This document shows, in pieces, positions 24,572 through 33,153 of a stretch of DNA of 64,000 bases (positions within the stretch are counted from its first letter, which is position 1; every line of letters begins with the position of its first letter). This stretch comes from Hydrogenophaga sp. (GTDB taxonomy: Bacteria > Pseudomonadota > Gammaproteobacteria > Burkholderiales > Burkholderiaceae_C). The stretch lies in assembly GCA_016790705.1 (NCBI GenBank), contig JAEUOT010000030.1, positions 62,001 to 126,000 on the forward strand, in the 5' to 3' direction. The translations under genes and the position numbers were made by a program. A model generated the notes under the pieces. That model was not told the DNA's origin and did not search any database. It saw nothing but the letters and a program-made list of their open reading frames with translations.

Positions 24572-26236
24572 ATGGCCCAGTACGTCTTTTCCATGAACCG
24601 CGTCTCCAAGACCGTGCCGCCCAAGCGGCAGATCTTGAAAGACATTTCGCTGTCCTTCTTCCCCGGCGCCAAGATCGGCGTGCTCGGCCTCAACGGCTCG
24701 GGCAAGTCCACCCTGCTCAAGATCATGGCCGGCGTGGACAAGGAAATCGAGGGCGAAGCCATCCCCATGCCGGGCATCCAGATCGGCTACCTGCCGCAGG
24801 AGCCGCAACTGGACCCTGAACAGACCGTGCGCCAGGCGGTCGAAGAAGGCATCGGCGGCGCGCTCAAGGCCAAGGCCCGTCTGGAAGAGGTGTACGCGGC
24901 CTACGCCGAGCCCGACGCCGATTTCGATGCGCTGGCCGCCGAGCAGGCCGAGCTGGAGGCCATCATTGCCGCCAGCGGTTCCGAGAACTCCGACCTGCAG
25001 CTCGAACTGGCCGCCGACGCGCTGAACCTGCCGCCCTGGGACGCCACCATCAAGAACCTCTCCGGTGGCGAGAAGCGCCGCGTGGCCCTGTGCCGCCTGC
25101 TGCTGTCCCGGCCCGACATGCTGCTGCTCGACGAACCGACCAACCACCTGGATGCGGAAAGCGTCAACTGGCTGGAGCAGTTCCTGCAGCGCTTCCCCGG
25201 CACCGTGGTGGCCATCACCCATGACCGCTACTTCCTGGACAACGCCGCCGAGTGGATTCTCGAACTCGACCGCGGCCACGGTATCCCCTGGAAGGGCAAC
25301 TACTCCGAGTGGCTGGACCAGAAGGGCAAGCGCCTGGACCAGGAACAGAAGGCCGAGGACGCCCACCGCAAGGCGATGAAGGAAGAGCTGGAGTGGGTGC
25401 GCAAGAACGCCAAGGGCCGCCAGGCCAAGAGCAAGGCGCGCCTGGCCCGCTTCGAGGAGCTGAGCGACGTCGAATACCAGAAGCGCAACGAGACCAACGA
25501 GATCTTCATCCCCGTGGCCGAGCGCCTGGGTGCGCAGGTCATCGAGTTCAACGGCGTGACCAAGTCCTTCGGCGACCGCGTGCTGATCGACAACCTCAGC
25601 TTCAAGCTGCCGGCCGGCGCCATCGTGGGCATCATCGGTCCCAACGGCGCGGGCAAGTCCACGCTGTTCCGCATGATCCAGGGCGTCGAGAAGCCCGACG
25701 CGGGCGACATCACCATCGGCCAGACCGCCAAGCTGGCCTTCGTGGACCAGAGCCGCGAATCGCTGGAAGGCGACAAGACCGTGTGGGAAGACGTCTCCGG
25801 CGGGCTGGACAACATCACCGTGGGCAAGTTCATCATGCCCAGCCGTGCCTACCTGGGCCGCTTCAACTTCAAGGGCAATGACCAGCAGAAGCTGGTCAAG
25901 AACCTCTCGGGCGGTGAGCGCGGTCGCCTGCACCTGGCCAAGACCCTGGCGCAGGGCGGCAACGTGCTGATGCTCGACGAACCCTCGAACGACCTGGACG
26001 TCGAAACCCTGCGCGCGCTGGAAGAGGCGCTGCTGGAGTTCGCCGGCTCGGCCATGGTGATCTCGCACGACCGCTGGTTCCTCGACCGCATCTGCACCCA
26101 CATCCTGGCCTACGAGGGCGACAGCCAGTGGTACTTCTACGACGGCAACTTCACCGAGTACGAGGCCGACAAGAAGAAGCGCCTGGGCGAAGAGGGCGCG
26201 CGTCCCAAGCGTGCGCGCTTCAAGAGCCTGAAGTGA
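24572..26236 (+). CDS. ettA: Energy-dependent translational throttle protein EttA (ABC-F)
   Basis: ABC-F ATPase of 554 residues that binds the ribosomal E site and gates the first elongation steps according to energy state. There are two ATP-binding cassettes without membrane domains: Walker A GLNGSGKST near 38 and GPNGAGKST near 356, signatures LSGGEKRR near 162 and LSGGERGR near 445. Walker B is LLLDEPTNHLDAES in the first cassette and LMLDEPSNDLDVET in the second. The linker region ERLGAQVIEFNGVTKSF and total length match EttA rather than Uup or YheS. Overlaps the possible GTG start of the next gene. Confidence 0.96.
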   Translation: MAQYVFSMNRVSKTVPPKRQILKDISLSFFPGAKIGVLGLNGSGKSTLLKIMAGVDKEIEGEAIPMPGIQIGYLPQEPQLDPEQTVRQAVEEGIGGALKAKARLEEVYAAYAEPDADFDALAAEQAELEAIIAASGSENSDLQLELAADALNLPPWDATIKNLSGGEKRRVALCRLLLSRPDMLLLDEPTNHLDAESVNWLEQFLQRFPGTVVAITHDRYFLDNAAEWILELDRGHGIPWKGNYSEWLDQKGKRLDQEQKAEDAHRKAMKEELEWVRKNAKGRQAKSKARLARFEELSDVEYQKRNETNEIFIPVAERLGAQVIEFNGVTKSFGDRVLIDNLSFKLPAGAIVGIIGPNGAGKSTLFRMIQGVEKPDAGDITIGQTAKLAFVDQSRESLEGDKTVWEDVSGGLDNITVGKFIMPSRAYLGRFNFKGNDQQKLVKNLSGGERGRLHLAKTLAQGGNVLMLDEPSNDLDVETLRALEEALLEFAGSAMVISHDRWFLDRICTHILAYEGDSQWYFYDGNFTEYEADKKKRLGEEGARPKRARFKSLK

Positions 26237-26244
26237 TCGCAGCC

Positions 26245-26796
26245 ATGGAGCTGACCGACGAACAGGTGCTGGCCGACACCCGCCGCTGGATCGAGAAGGC
26301 GGTGATCGGGCTGAACCTGTGTCCGTTCGCGCGTTCGGTGTACGTCAAGAACCAGGTGCGCATCGTGGTCAGCCGCGCACGGCACCTGGATGCTTTCCTC
26401 GACGAGCTGGACCGCGAGCTGGATCTGCTGCAGAACACGCCGGCCGAAGAGATCGACACCACGCTGCTGGTGCACCCGACGCTGTTCCCGGACTTCGAGG
26501 TTTTCAACGACTTCATGAACGTGGTGGACGACGTGGTGGCCGAGCACGAGCTCGAAGGCGTGATCCAGGTGGCGAACTTCCATCCGGACTTCCTGTTCGA
26601 AGGCGAGGCCCCGGACGATGCGAGCCACTTCACCAACCGCGCGCCCTATCCCACGCTGCACCTGCTGCGCGAGGACAGCGTGGAGCGCGCGGTGAGCAGC
26701 GAAGGCGGCGACGCCGACAAGATCGTCGAGCGCAACATCGCCACCCTGCGCGAGCTGGGCGCCCAGGGCTGGCGGGACCTGCTGGCTAAGCCCTGA
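26245..26796 (+). CDS. DUF1415 family protein
   Basis: A 183-residue cytoplasmic protein of the DUF1415 family, function unknown. It has the family opening LADTRRWIEKAVIGLNLCPFARSVYVKNQVRIVVS. The central block TTLLVHPTLFPDFEVFNDFMNVVDDVV is followed by QVANFHPDFLFEGEAPDDASHFTNRAPYP. Conserved Cys, His and Asp residues hint at an enzyme, but no reaction is known to me. The ATG at 26245 is chosen; a GTG at 26233 overlapping the ettA stop (GTGA) is an equally possible coupled start. Confidence 0.88.
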   Translation: MELTDEQVLADTRRWIEKAVIGLNLCPFARSVYVKNQVRIVVSRARHLDAFLDELDRELDLLQNTPAEEIDTTLLVHPTLFPDFEVFNDFMNVVDDVVAEHELEGVIQVANFHPDFLFEGEAPDDASHFTNRAPYPTLHLLREDSVERAVSSEGGDADKIVERNIATLRELGAQGWRDLLAKP

Positions 26797-26811
26797 ACTG
26801 GACGTTTTTCC

Positions 26812-26829
26812 AGGCCTGATCGGGCCTTT
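26812..26829 (+). terminator. Weak hairpin after DUF1415 gene
   Basis: AGGCC and GGCCT (26812-26816 with 26823-26827) with a 6-nt loop, followed only by TT. It may attenuate but is not a strong terminator. Confidence 0.3.
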
Positions 26830-26894
26830 GGTGCTGGGCGGGGTGCCCACAATCGGTCGGAACTCTGTTCTGACCCCGTCACCTCACCACCGCC

Positions 26895-28949
26895 ATGAAC
26901 GCCCGTGCCGAACTGCCGTTTGACACCTGCATCCAGGAGGCCCTAAGCCAGTCCCGGGGATGGATGGGGCAGTGGGTCCGGGAGCTGGCCGCGACGCTGA
27001 CGCAGCGCGAAGCCTCGGAGCTTGCGCCACACACCAAACGCGCCGCGGGTCAGGCCCGCGCGGCCCTGGCCGCCTGCGCCGATCGCCTGGCCGACCGCTG
27101 GTCCGACGCCTTTGCCCAGGCCGTTCGTGCCGATATCGCCCGCAACGGCAATGCCCTTTCGCAGCCGTCAGCCCCCAAGGCGCTGAGCCTGGACGAGCTG
27201 GAGCTGATGGATCACCGGCAGGTGCAGGCCTCGGTCGAACTGGCCCGCCTGCAGCAGATCGTCAAGAGCGCGGTGGACGAAGAGCAGATCGCGCTCACCG
27301 CATTGCTGTGCGCTGCGCGCGGGCTGAGCAAGGTCCGCTCGGAGGCCAATCCGCTGCGACCGGAGGTGGTGGTCGACGCATTGACGACCGCGCTGGACGG
27401 ACTGAACGTCGACGATGCCTCGCGCCAGCGCTGGCTGCAGGCCGGCGCGCAGTCGCTGGGCCAGATCCTGTTGCGAACCTATGCGCTGCTGGTGCAGCGT
27501 CTGCAGAGCCAGGGCATCGAGCCCGCCGGTTTCGTGGTGGTGCCCGTGGTCTCGGCTCGACCCTCGCCCGGCGGCGTGGCAACGCGCGGCGAGACGGCCG
27601 TGGCCACCGGCGGTCCCCATGGGGAACAGCCGCTGGTGCTGACCCTGGACCAGTTGCATCATTTGCTCGTGGGCAACCTGGCGCAGGGCGGGACGGCCGT
27701 GTCCGACCACGGCAGCTCCGGCTCCGGCAACGCCATGGTGCGCACGCTCGCCGCCGAAGTCGTGACCCTGATGCTGCGTGGCATCGCGGAAGACCAGCGG
27801 CTGCTGGCGCCGATCCGGGAGATGGTCCAGCAGCTCAAGCCCGCGCTGCTGCATCTGGCTAAGACCGACCCGCGCTTCTTCGCCGATCGCCACAACCCCG
27901 CAAGGCGCCTGCTGGACGTGATCATCGCGCGCAGCCTGGCCTTCGCCAGCGAGCAGGACGAGGGCTTCGCCGCCTTTGCGCTGCAGGTCCACTTGAGCGT
28001 GCAGTCGCTGCAGACGCTCTCGAACAGCCTTTCCGAGCGCATTGCCGAGCGCGTGCACCAGCTCGAATCGCTCGACACCGCAGACCAGGCGCCCGCGATG
28101 CAGACCCTGGTGCGCGCCGAACAGCGCCACCTGCTGGCCGAGCGGATCGCCTGCGAGATCCGCGAGCGGGCGGACTTCGCGCGGGCGCCGACGCTGTTCA
28201 AGCGCTTCCTGCTGGGACCCTGGGCGCACGCGGTGGCCCACGCGCGGCTGCACGCGGACGAGCTGGGCGACACGCCAATGCTGGCCGACCAGTCCCTGCC
28301 CCCGGAGGCGCCCGCCCAGCGATACATGGACATCCTGGGCGACCTGCTGTGGTCCTGCCAACTGGCACAGGCCAGCCAGAACCGCGCCCGGCTCATCCGC
28401 GTCATTCCCCAGGTGTTGCGCACACTGCGTGAAGGCCTGGACGCGATCGACTTCCCGCGCGGGCAGGCCGAGTCCTTCTTTCAGGCGCTGATGGGGCTGC
28501 ACGAAGCGGCCTACAAGACCCAGCGCAGCGACGATTTCCTCGCCGCCGTGCAGCGCGGCATCGTCGACGGACCTCTGGAGCCATGGCTGGCCGACGGTGA
28601 GGCGCGCGAGTCCGGTTTCATCGACACGCAGCCGATGGAGCCCGCGTTCCTCGATACCCAACCGATGGAGCGCGAGCCCGAGCTTGGGGAGGCGCTGTCG
28701 GTCGGCGCCTGGGTCGAGCTGCAGCAGGAGGGCCGTGTGCAGCGGTGCCAGTTGCGCTGGCTCAGCCCGCATCGCACCATGTTCCTGTTCGCGACGGCCG
28801 AGGGGCAGCCGGTGTCGCTGACCCGCCGCGGACTGGATCGCCTGATCGCCTCGGGCCGGCTGCGTGTCGTGGCCGAACACGGCGTCGTCGACGAGGCGCT
28901 GGCGCAGGTCGCGCGCCTGGCCTGGGTCAACTCGGGCAGGCTGGCCTGA
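26895..28949 (+). CDS. DUF1631 family protein, copy 2
   Basis: A 684-residue DUF1631 protein, paralogue of copy 1 at 21822. Matching blocks are LDELELMDHRQVQASVELARL, TDPRFFADRHNPARRLLDVIIARSLAFAS, RAEQRHLLAERIACEIRER and LDAIDFPRGQAESFFQALMGLHE. The C-terminal barrel is GAWVELQQEGRVQRCQLRWLSPHRTMFLF with LDRLIASGRLRVV. Before that barrel a short duplication repeats DTQPME. Function unknown. It may be read from the ettA-DUF1415 transcript or from its own promoter in the 98-bp gap. Confidence 0.85.
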   Translation: MNARAELPFDTCIQEALSQSRGWMGQWVRELAATLTQREASELAPHTKRAAGQARAALAACADRLADRWSDAFAQAVRADIARNGNALSQPSAPKALSLDELELMDHRQVQASVELARLQQIVKSAVDEEQIALTALLCAARGLSKVRSEANPLRPEVVVDALTTALDGLNVDDASRQRWLQAGAQSLGQILLRTYALLVQRLQSQGIEPAGFVVVPVVSARPSPGGVATRGETAVATGGPHGEQPLVLTLDQLHHLLVGNLAQGGTAVSDHGSSGSGNAMVRTLAAEVVTLMLRGIAEDQRLLAPIREMVQQLKPALLHLAKTDPRFFADRHNPARRLLDVIIARSLAFASEQDEGFAAFALQVHLSVQSLQTLSNSLSERIAERVHQLESLDTADQAPAMQTLVRAEQRHLLAERIACEIRERADFARAPTLFKRFLLGPWAHAVAHARLHADELGDTPMLADQSLPPEAPAQRYMDILGDLLWSCQLAQASQNRARLIRVIPQVLRTLREGLDAIDFPRGQAESFFQALMGLHEAAYKTQRSDDFLAAVQRGIVDGPLEPWLADGEARESGFIDTQPMEPAFLDTQPMEREPELGEALSVGAWVELQQEGRVQRCQLRWLSPHRTMFLFATAEGQPVSLTRRGLDRLIASGRLRVVAEHGVVDEALAQVARLAWVNSGRLA

Positions 28950-28964
28950 TCCCTCGCCTGGGAC

Positions 28965-30296
28965 TCAGGTCCTGTTCTGCAGCTTGCGGCGCACCATGCC
29001 GATGTTGCCGCGCAGCGCGTACAGCTCATCGGTATAGGCCAGCGGCACGACCACCTGTTCCACCCGCGCTTCCAACTGGTCGAGCTCTCCCAGCAGCGCC
29101 TCGACCGGGGCCGCCGGGCCAGCGTCGAAATAGCGCTGCTCGATGCTGCGCAGCTCGGCGTACCAGCGGAACACACGGGAGCGGATGCGGAAGGTGTAGA
29201 GCGGCGGCACCACGCGCGACAGCGGCAGCGCCAGCGCCAGGATCAGACCCATGGCCAGCCACATGCGCTCGACCAGATTGGCCAGCCAGAACGGCAGGTA
29301 GCGCTGCAGGAACGGCGGCCCGCTCCGGATCGCACGAACCGCCTCTGAAGAAACGGGCACTTCGCTGTGCTCCAGGCTCGGGTACTCGTGGGCCCGGTTG
29401 AACCAACTGCTGCTGCCGTGCAGGGAGACCGCCGTCTGTGCGAAGAGCTGGAGGATGGCGGGATGGGTCTTGGCGCCGGCCAGCAGGCTGGTGGTCGAGG
29501 CCACGAGATGCATGTCCCGCTCGGGGATGTTTTTCGAAAGGTCCACCACACCTTGCGGCATCACCACTGGCGTGAGGTAGCCGAAGCGGCGCGAGTAGGC
29601 CTCGCTCTGGGTGAAGTCCAGCAGACGCACGCCCGGGGACTGCAGCAGCATCTGCACCAGCAGCGATTCGGGCGCCGACGCGAACACGATGGCGTCGATC
29701 TGGCCGTCGAGGAAGGCCACCGTGGCCGGCGTCTGTTCCAGCTCGCTCAGTTGCAGCTGCTGGCGGTCGATCCGGTTGACGTCCAGCAGGGTCGAGAACA
29801 GCCGCGGAACGCCGCTGCCGGGCGTGCCGACGTTGACACGCCAACCGGTCAGATCACCCAGCGACCGGATCTCGGGCCGGCCCTTGAGGCGCTGCGCGGC
29901 GTCCTCACGGTAGAACAGCCACAGCGGCTCCACGAACAGGCTGCCCAGCGAGGAGATGGCTTCCTCGTCGTCGTAGCCGATGTCGGCGCTGCCGCCCTGG
30001 ACGAAGCCCAGGTCGGCCTTGCCAGCGCGCAGCAGCTCGAGATTGGCCGATGAGCCCTGCGAGGGCAGAAGTTCAACTGTGATGCCGTAGCGCGAGAGCG
30101 CCTGCGCATAGCGTTTGCCGAATTCGTCGTAGGCGCTTTGCGCAGGCCCCGTGGCCAGCACCACCCGCTTGGGCGGATTGGGGTCCAGCCACCAGTAGGC
30201 CAGTGCCAGCAGCAGCAGCGTCAGCAGCGCGAACGGGCCGATGGACGCCAGCAGGTCGCGCAGCGACAGCAGGGTGTAGCGAAGGTTCTGGGGCAT
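28965..30296 (-). CDS. Membrane-anchored TAXI-family (TRAP-type) solute-binding protein
   Basis: A 443-residue protein. The N-terminal membrane helix (about 15-37, ending LAYWWLDPNPP) is followed by a periplasmic TAXI-type binding domain: VVLATGPAQSAYDEFGKRYAQ, LPSQGSSANLELLRAGKADLGFVQGG and RVNVGTPGSGVPRLFSTLL. A second membrane helix (LVERMWLAMGLILALALPLSRVV) and a charged, coiled-coil-like cytoplasmic tail of about 90 residues end the protein. Ordinary TAXI proteins are free in the periplasm, so the double anchor is distinctive. No TRAP permease gene is adjacent. Start at ATG 30296; a GTG at 30302 is also in frame. Confidence 0.85.
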   Translation of the reverse strand: MPQNLRYTLLSLRDLLASIGPFALLTLLLLALAYWWLDPNPPKRVVLATGPAQSAYDEFGKRYAQALSRYGITVELLPSQGSSANLELLRAGKADLGFVQGGSADIGYDDEEAISSLGSLFVEPLWLFYREDAAQRLKGRPEIRSLGDLTGWRVNVGTPGSGVPRLFSTLLDVNRIDRQQLQLSELEQTPATVAFLDGQIDAIVFASAPESLLVQMLLQSPGVRLLDFTQSEAYSRRFGYLTPVVMPQGVVDLSKNIPERDMHLVASTTSLLAGAKTHPAILQLFAQTAVSLHGSSSWFNRAHEYPSLEHSEVPVSSEAVRAIRSGPPFLQRYLPFWLANLVERMWLAMGLILALALPLSRVVPPLYTFRIRSRVFRWYAELRSIEQRYFDAGPAAPVEALLGELDQLEARVEQVVVPLAYTDELYALRGNIGMVRRKLQNRT

Positions 30297-30375
30297 GTCC
30301 ACAACCTTAGCACGGCAGGATTTCCGCCCGGTAAAGCCGTCGCTGCGGCCGGCGTCCCCGGTCCGGCGCCCGCGT

Positions 30376-30720
30376 TCAAGGTGCCGGAACGATGTCGACC
30401 GCGGTGTAGACGCCCTTGATCACGTCGGCGCGGAAGCGCACCTTGTCACCGGCCTTGAGGCCGGTGAGCTGGGCGGGCTGGCGCGCCACGAACACCATGG
30501 TCATGCCGGTCATGTCCAGGTTCGGGATGTCGCCGTGCTTGAGCGTGACCTTGCCGGTGGCGGGGTCGACGCGGCGCACTTCGGCGTCGACCAGCGGCAG
30601 GGCCGATGCGCTGGCGGCAGCGGCCGGGGTGGCGGCGGTGCCCTGGGCCAGCGCAGGCGGGGCGGTGTTCAGGCCCAGGGCCAACAGCGCGAGCGGGAGC
30701 AGTGAGGTGGTGTTTTTCAT
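30376..30720 (-). CDS. CusF-like periplasmic copper-binding protein
   Basis: A 114-residue exported protein with a CusF-type OB-fold. The signal peptide ends ALA, then a Pro/Ala linker, VRRVDPATGKVTLKHGDIPNLDMTGMTMVF and GDKVRF. The His and Met residues of HGDIPNLDMTGMTM match the Cu(I)/Ag(I) ligands of CusF. It is last in the leftward copper block. CusF normally delivers metal to a CusCBA pump; no RND pump or adaptor gene is present here. Confidence 0.88.
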   Translation of the reverse strand: MKNTTSLLPLALLALGLNTAPPALAQGTAATPAAAASASALPLVDAEVRRVDPATGKVTLKHGDIPNLDMTGMTMVFVARQPAQLTGLKAGDKVRFRADVIKGVYTAVDIVPAP

Positions 30721-30735
30721 CGGGAACTCCGGGAT

Positions 30736-31209
30736 TCAGCTTCGAAAGTAGGAACGGTACACACGGCTGCTGCCATCGGCCATCACCAGCAGCACATCGA
30801 ACGGGTCCTTGCGTCCGCCGTATTCGGGGCCGTCCATGCCGGGGCTGCCCACCGGCATGCCGGGCACCGCCAGGCCCAGCGCCTTGGGTTGTTCTGCCAG
30901 CAGGCGGCGGATGTCGGCCGCGGGCACATGGCCTTCGATCACGTAGGCGCCGATGCGCGCGGTGTGGCAGGAGGCGTACTTCGCCGGCAGGCCCAGCCGC
31001 TGGCGGATCGCGGCGTTGCCGGTCTCGAACAGTTGCGTCTGGAAGCCCTCGCGTTGCAGGTGGCTGATCCAGTCCTTGCAGCAGCCGCAGCTCGGGTCTT
31101 TCCAGACCTGGGCCACGGGCAGGTTGGTGGCAGGGGTCGCGGCTCGCGCGACCAGCGTGGTGGCGCCCAGCAGGGTGGTTGCGCCGATGAGCAGGGAACG
31201 TCGTTGCAT
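30736..31209 (-). CDS. DUF411 family metal-binding protein
   Basis: A 157-residue exported protein of the DUF411 family, often found in copper loci. The leader MQRRSLLIGATTLLGATTLVARA has a twin Arg and may use Tat. The signature VWKDPSCGCCKDWISHL supplies a CGCC metal-binding cluster, followed by KYASCHTARIGAYVIEGHVPAADI and the LAVPGMPVGSPGM Met-rich loop. It lies 15 nt from the CusF-like gene and 21 nt from the cupredoxin gene, so it is in the same operon. It probably binds or hands over copper. Confidence 0.9.
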   Translation of the reverse strand: MQRRSLLIGATTLLGATTLVARAATPATNLPVAQVWKDPSCGCCKDWISHLQREGFQTQLFETGNAAIRQRLGLPAKYASCHTARIGAYVIEGHVPAADIRRLLAEQPKALGLAVPGMPVGSPGMDGPEYGGRKDPFDVLLVMADGSSRVYRSYFRS

Positions 31210-31230
31210 GGTGTGCTCCTTGGAGAGAAA

Positions 31231-31755
31231 TCAGGTTGTGGGGAGGACGCGCAGGGTGCCGCGCATGCCGGCCTCGAAGTGGCCGGGGATCAGGCAGGCG
31301 AACTCGAAGTCGCCCGGGCGGTTGAAGGTCCAGGTGATCTCGCCACGCCGGCGCGAGGGCACATGGGCCATGTAGGGCTCGTCGTGCTGCATGTTCGGGT
31401 GCTTCTTCATCATCTCGGCGTGGGCCATCAGCGCCTCGCGGGTGCCCAGCACGAGTTCGTGCAGCACCTTGCCGCGGTTGGCGATCCGCAGGTGGACCGT
31501 TTCGCCTTCGCGCACCTCGATGTGCGAGGGCGTGAAGCGCATGTCGTCGCCCATGCGGATGTCGATGCGCCGCGTGGCTTCGGCGGGTGCGGCGGCGATG
31601 CCCCAGGGCATCTGTTCGCGCACGACCTCGGCGTCGGCGGGCCTGGGGTGTGCATCGCCGTGGGCGAGGGCGGACAGCGGCAGCAGCGCCGGGCCGGCGA
31701 CGGCCAGCAGGTAGCGCAGCGCAACGCGGCGGTGGGTGGATGTCGTCAGGGTCAT
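31231..31755 (-). CDS. Cupredoxin-domain copper-binding protein
   Basis: A 174-residue exported cupredoxin. The signal peptide ends LSALA, followed by HGDAHPRPADAE. Type I copper ligands are visible: His in KVLHELVLG, then Cys, His and Met in FACLIPGHFEAGM. The insert MAHAEMMKKHPNMQHDEPYMAH is rich in Met and His and may bind extra copper. It lies 11 nt after the multicopper oxidase, a likely electron or copper partner. The start at 31755 begins the signal peptide; a long frame running in from the oxidase gene is out of phase with it and is a shadow. Confidence 0.9.
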   Translation of the reverse strand: MTLTTSTHRRVALRYLLAVAGPALLPLSALAHGDAHPRPADAEVVREQMPWGIAAAPAEATRRIDIRMGDDMRFTPSHIEVREGETVHLRIANRGKVLHELVLGTREALMAHAEMMKKHPNMQHDEPYMAHVPSRRRGEITWTFNRPGDFEFACLIPGHFEAGMRGTLRVLPTT

Positions 31756-31766
31756 GGTCGGGGCGT

Positions 31767-33152
31767 TCAGTGGTGGTGTGTCTGGCCCGGCTTGCGCGCG
31801 CTGGCGTCGGCCGGTGGGGTGGCAGGTTGCGCGGAGGGTGCCCGCGCAGGCTGGGCGGGTGCGGGCACCTCGCGGGCCTGGGTGCCGGCGGGCATGGCGT
31901 ACCAGCCCGGGTCGGTGTAGTCGCCGGGTCTCTGGTCGGCGCGCACCTTGACGGTGCTGAACATGCCGCCCATCTCGATCGGACCGAAGGGGCCGGTGCC
32001 GGTCATCATGGGGAAGGTGTTGTCCGGCAGCTCCATCTCCATGGCGCCCATGTCGGCCATGCCGCGTTCGCCCATCACCATATAGCCCGGCGCGTGGCGC
32101 TGGATCTTCCGGACCAGGCCGCGGTGGTCGACGCCGATCATGGTCGGCACGCTGTGGCCCATGGCGCCCATGGTGTGGTGGCTCTTGTGGCAGTGGATCG
32201 ACCAGTCGCCGGGCTCGTCGGCGACGAACTCGATCTGGCGCATCTGGCCGACGCCCAGGTCGGTCGTGACCTCGGGCCAGCGCGCGGTTTTCGGGACCGG
32301 TCCGCCGTCGGTGCCGGTGACCTCGAACTCCATGCCGTGCATGTGGATCGGGTGGTTGGTCATGGTCAGGTTGCCGATGCGCAGCCGCACCCGATCCCCC
32401 AGCCGCGCCACCATCGGGCTGATGCCCGGGAACACGCGGCTGTTCCAGCTCCAGATGTTGAAGTCCAGCATGGTGTTGACCTGCGGCGTACGGCTGCCGG
32501 GCTCGACGTCGAAGGCGTTGAGCAGGAAGCAGTAGTCGCGCTGCACCTCGGCGATCAGCGGGTGCCTTGCCTTCGGGTGCGTGATCCACAGGCCCATCAT
32601 GCCCATCGCCATCTGCGTCATCTCGTCGGCGTGCGGGTGGTACATGAAGGTGCCGGGCCTGCGCGCGACGAACTCGTAGACATAGGTCTTGCCCGGCGGG
32701 ATCTGGGGCTGGGTCAGGCCGCCGACGCCGTCCATGCCGGCCGGCAGACGCTGGCCGTGCCAGTGCACCGTGGTGTGTTCGGGCAGGCGATTGGTGACGA
32801 ACAGGCGCACCCGGTCGCCCTCGACCACCTCGATGGTCGGACCCGGGCTCTGGCAGTTGTAGCCCCACATGTTGACCAGGAAGCCCGGCGCCATCTCGCG
32901 CACGACCGGCTCGGCGACCAGATGGAACTCCTTGACGCCGTCGTTCATCCGCCAGGGCAAGGTCCAGCCGTTGAGCGTCACGACGGGGTTGTAGGGCCTG
33001 CCGGCGCCGGTGACGCCGGGGGGCGTCCATGGGGGCGCGGTGTCGGCCGAGGTCTGCTGCACGGCCTCGGGCAGGGCGGCCATCGCGACCCGGCTCACGC
33101 TGGCCGTGGCAACCCCGATCGCGGCGCCGGTGAAAAACTGTCGTCGCTGCAT
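31767..33152 (-). CDS. Multicopper oxidase (periplasmic, Tat-exported)
   Basis: Laccase-like copper oxidase, 461 residues, likely oxidising Cu(I) in the periplasm. The Tat leader is RRQFFTGAAIGVATASVS. Copper motifs are HWHG at 130, YHPHADE at 171, HPIHMHG near 267-273, and HCHKSHHTMGAMGH near 320, which holds the T1/T2/T3 Cys-His cluster and axial Met. Met-rich stretches (TQMAMGMMG; ADMGAMEMELPDNTFPMM) fit copper handling. The C-terminal tail is Pro/Ala-rich and ends HHH. The start at 33152 follows AGGAGG and lies one base past the TolC-family stop. Confidence 0.93.
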   Translation of the reverse strand: MQRRQFFTGAAIGVATASVSRVAMAALPEAVQQTSADTAPPWTPPGVTGAGRPYNPVVTLNGWTLPWRMNDGVKEFHLVAEPVVREMAPGFLVNMWGYNCQSPGPTIEVVEGDRVRLFVTNRLPEHTTVHWHGQRLPAGMDGVGGLTQPQIPPGKTYVYEFVARRPGTFMYHPHADEMTQMAMGMMGLWITHPKARHPLIAEVQRDYCFLLNAFDVEPGSRTPQVNTMLDFNIWSWNSRVFPGISPMVARLGDRVRLRIGNLTMTNHPIHMHGMEFEVTGTDGGPVPKTARWPEVTTDLGVGQMRQIEFVADEPGDWSIHCHKSHHTMGAMGHSVPTMIGVDHRGLVRKIQRHAPGYMVMGERGMADMGAMEMELPDNTFPMMTGTGPFGPIEMGGMFSTVKVRADQRPGDYTDPGWYAMPAGTQAREVPAPAQPARAPSAQPATPPADASARKPGQTHHH

Positions 33153-33153
33153 G

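Noticed and set aside
23957-26101. Long minus-strand frame (over 700 codons) opposite ettA
   Set aside because: It is antisense to a fully convincing EttA with all ABC motifs; the antisense protein is Val/Gly/His-rich with no domain.
31231-33030. Nearly 600-codon minus-strand frame covering the oxidase and cupredoxin region
   Set aside because: Its first two thirds are the oxidase gene read out of frame; only the last 174 codons are a real gene, the cupredoxin starting at 31755.
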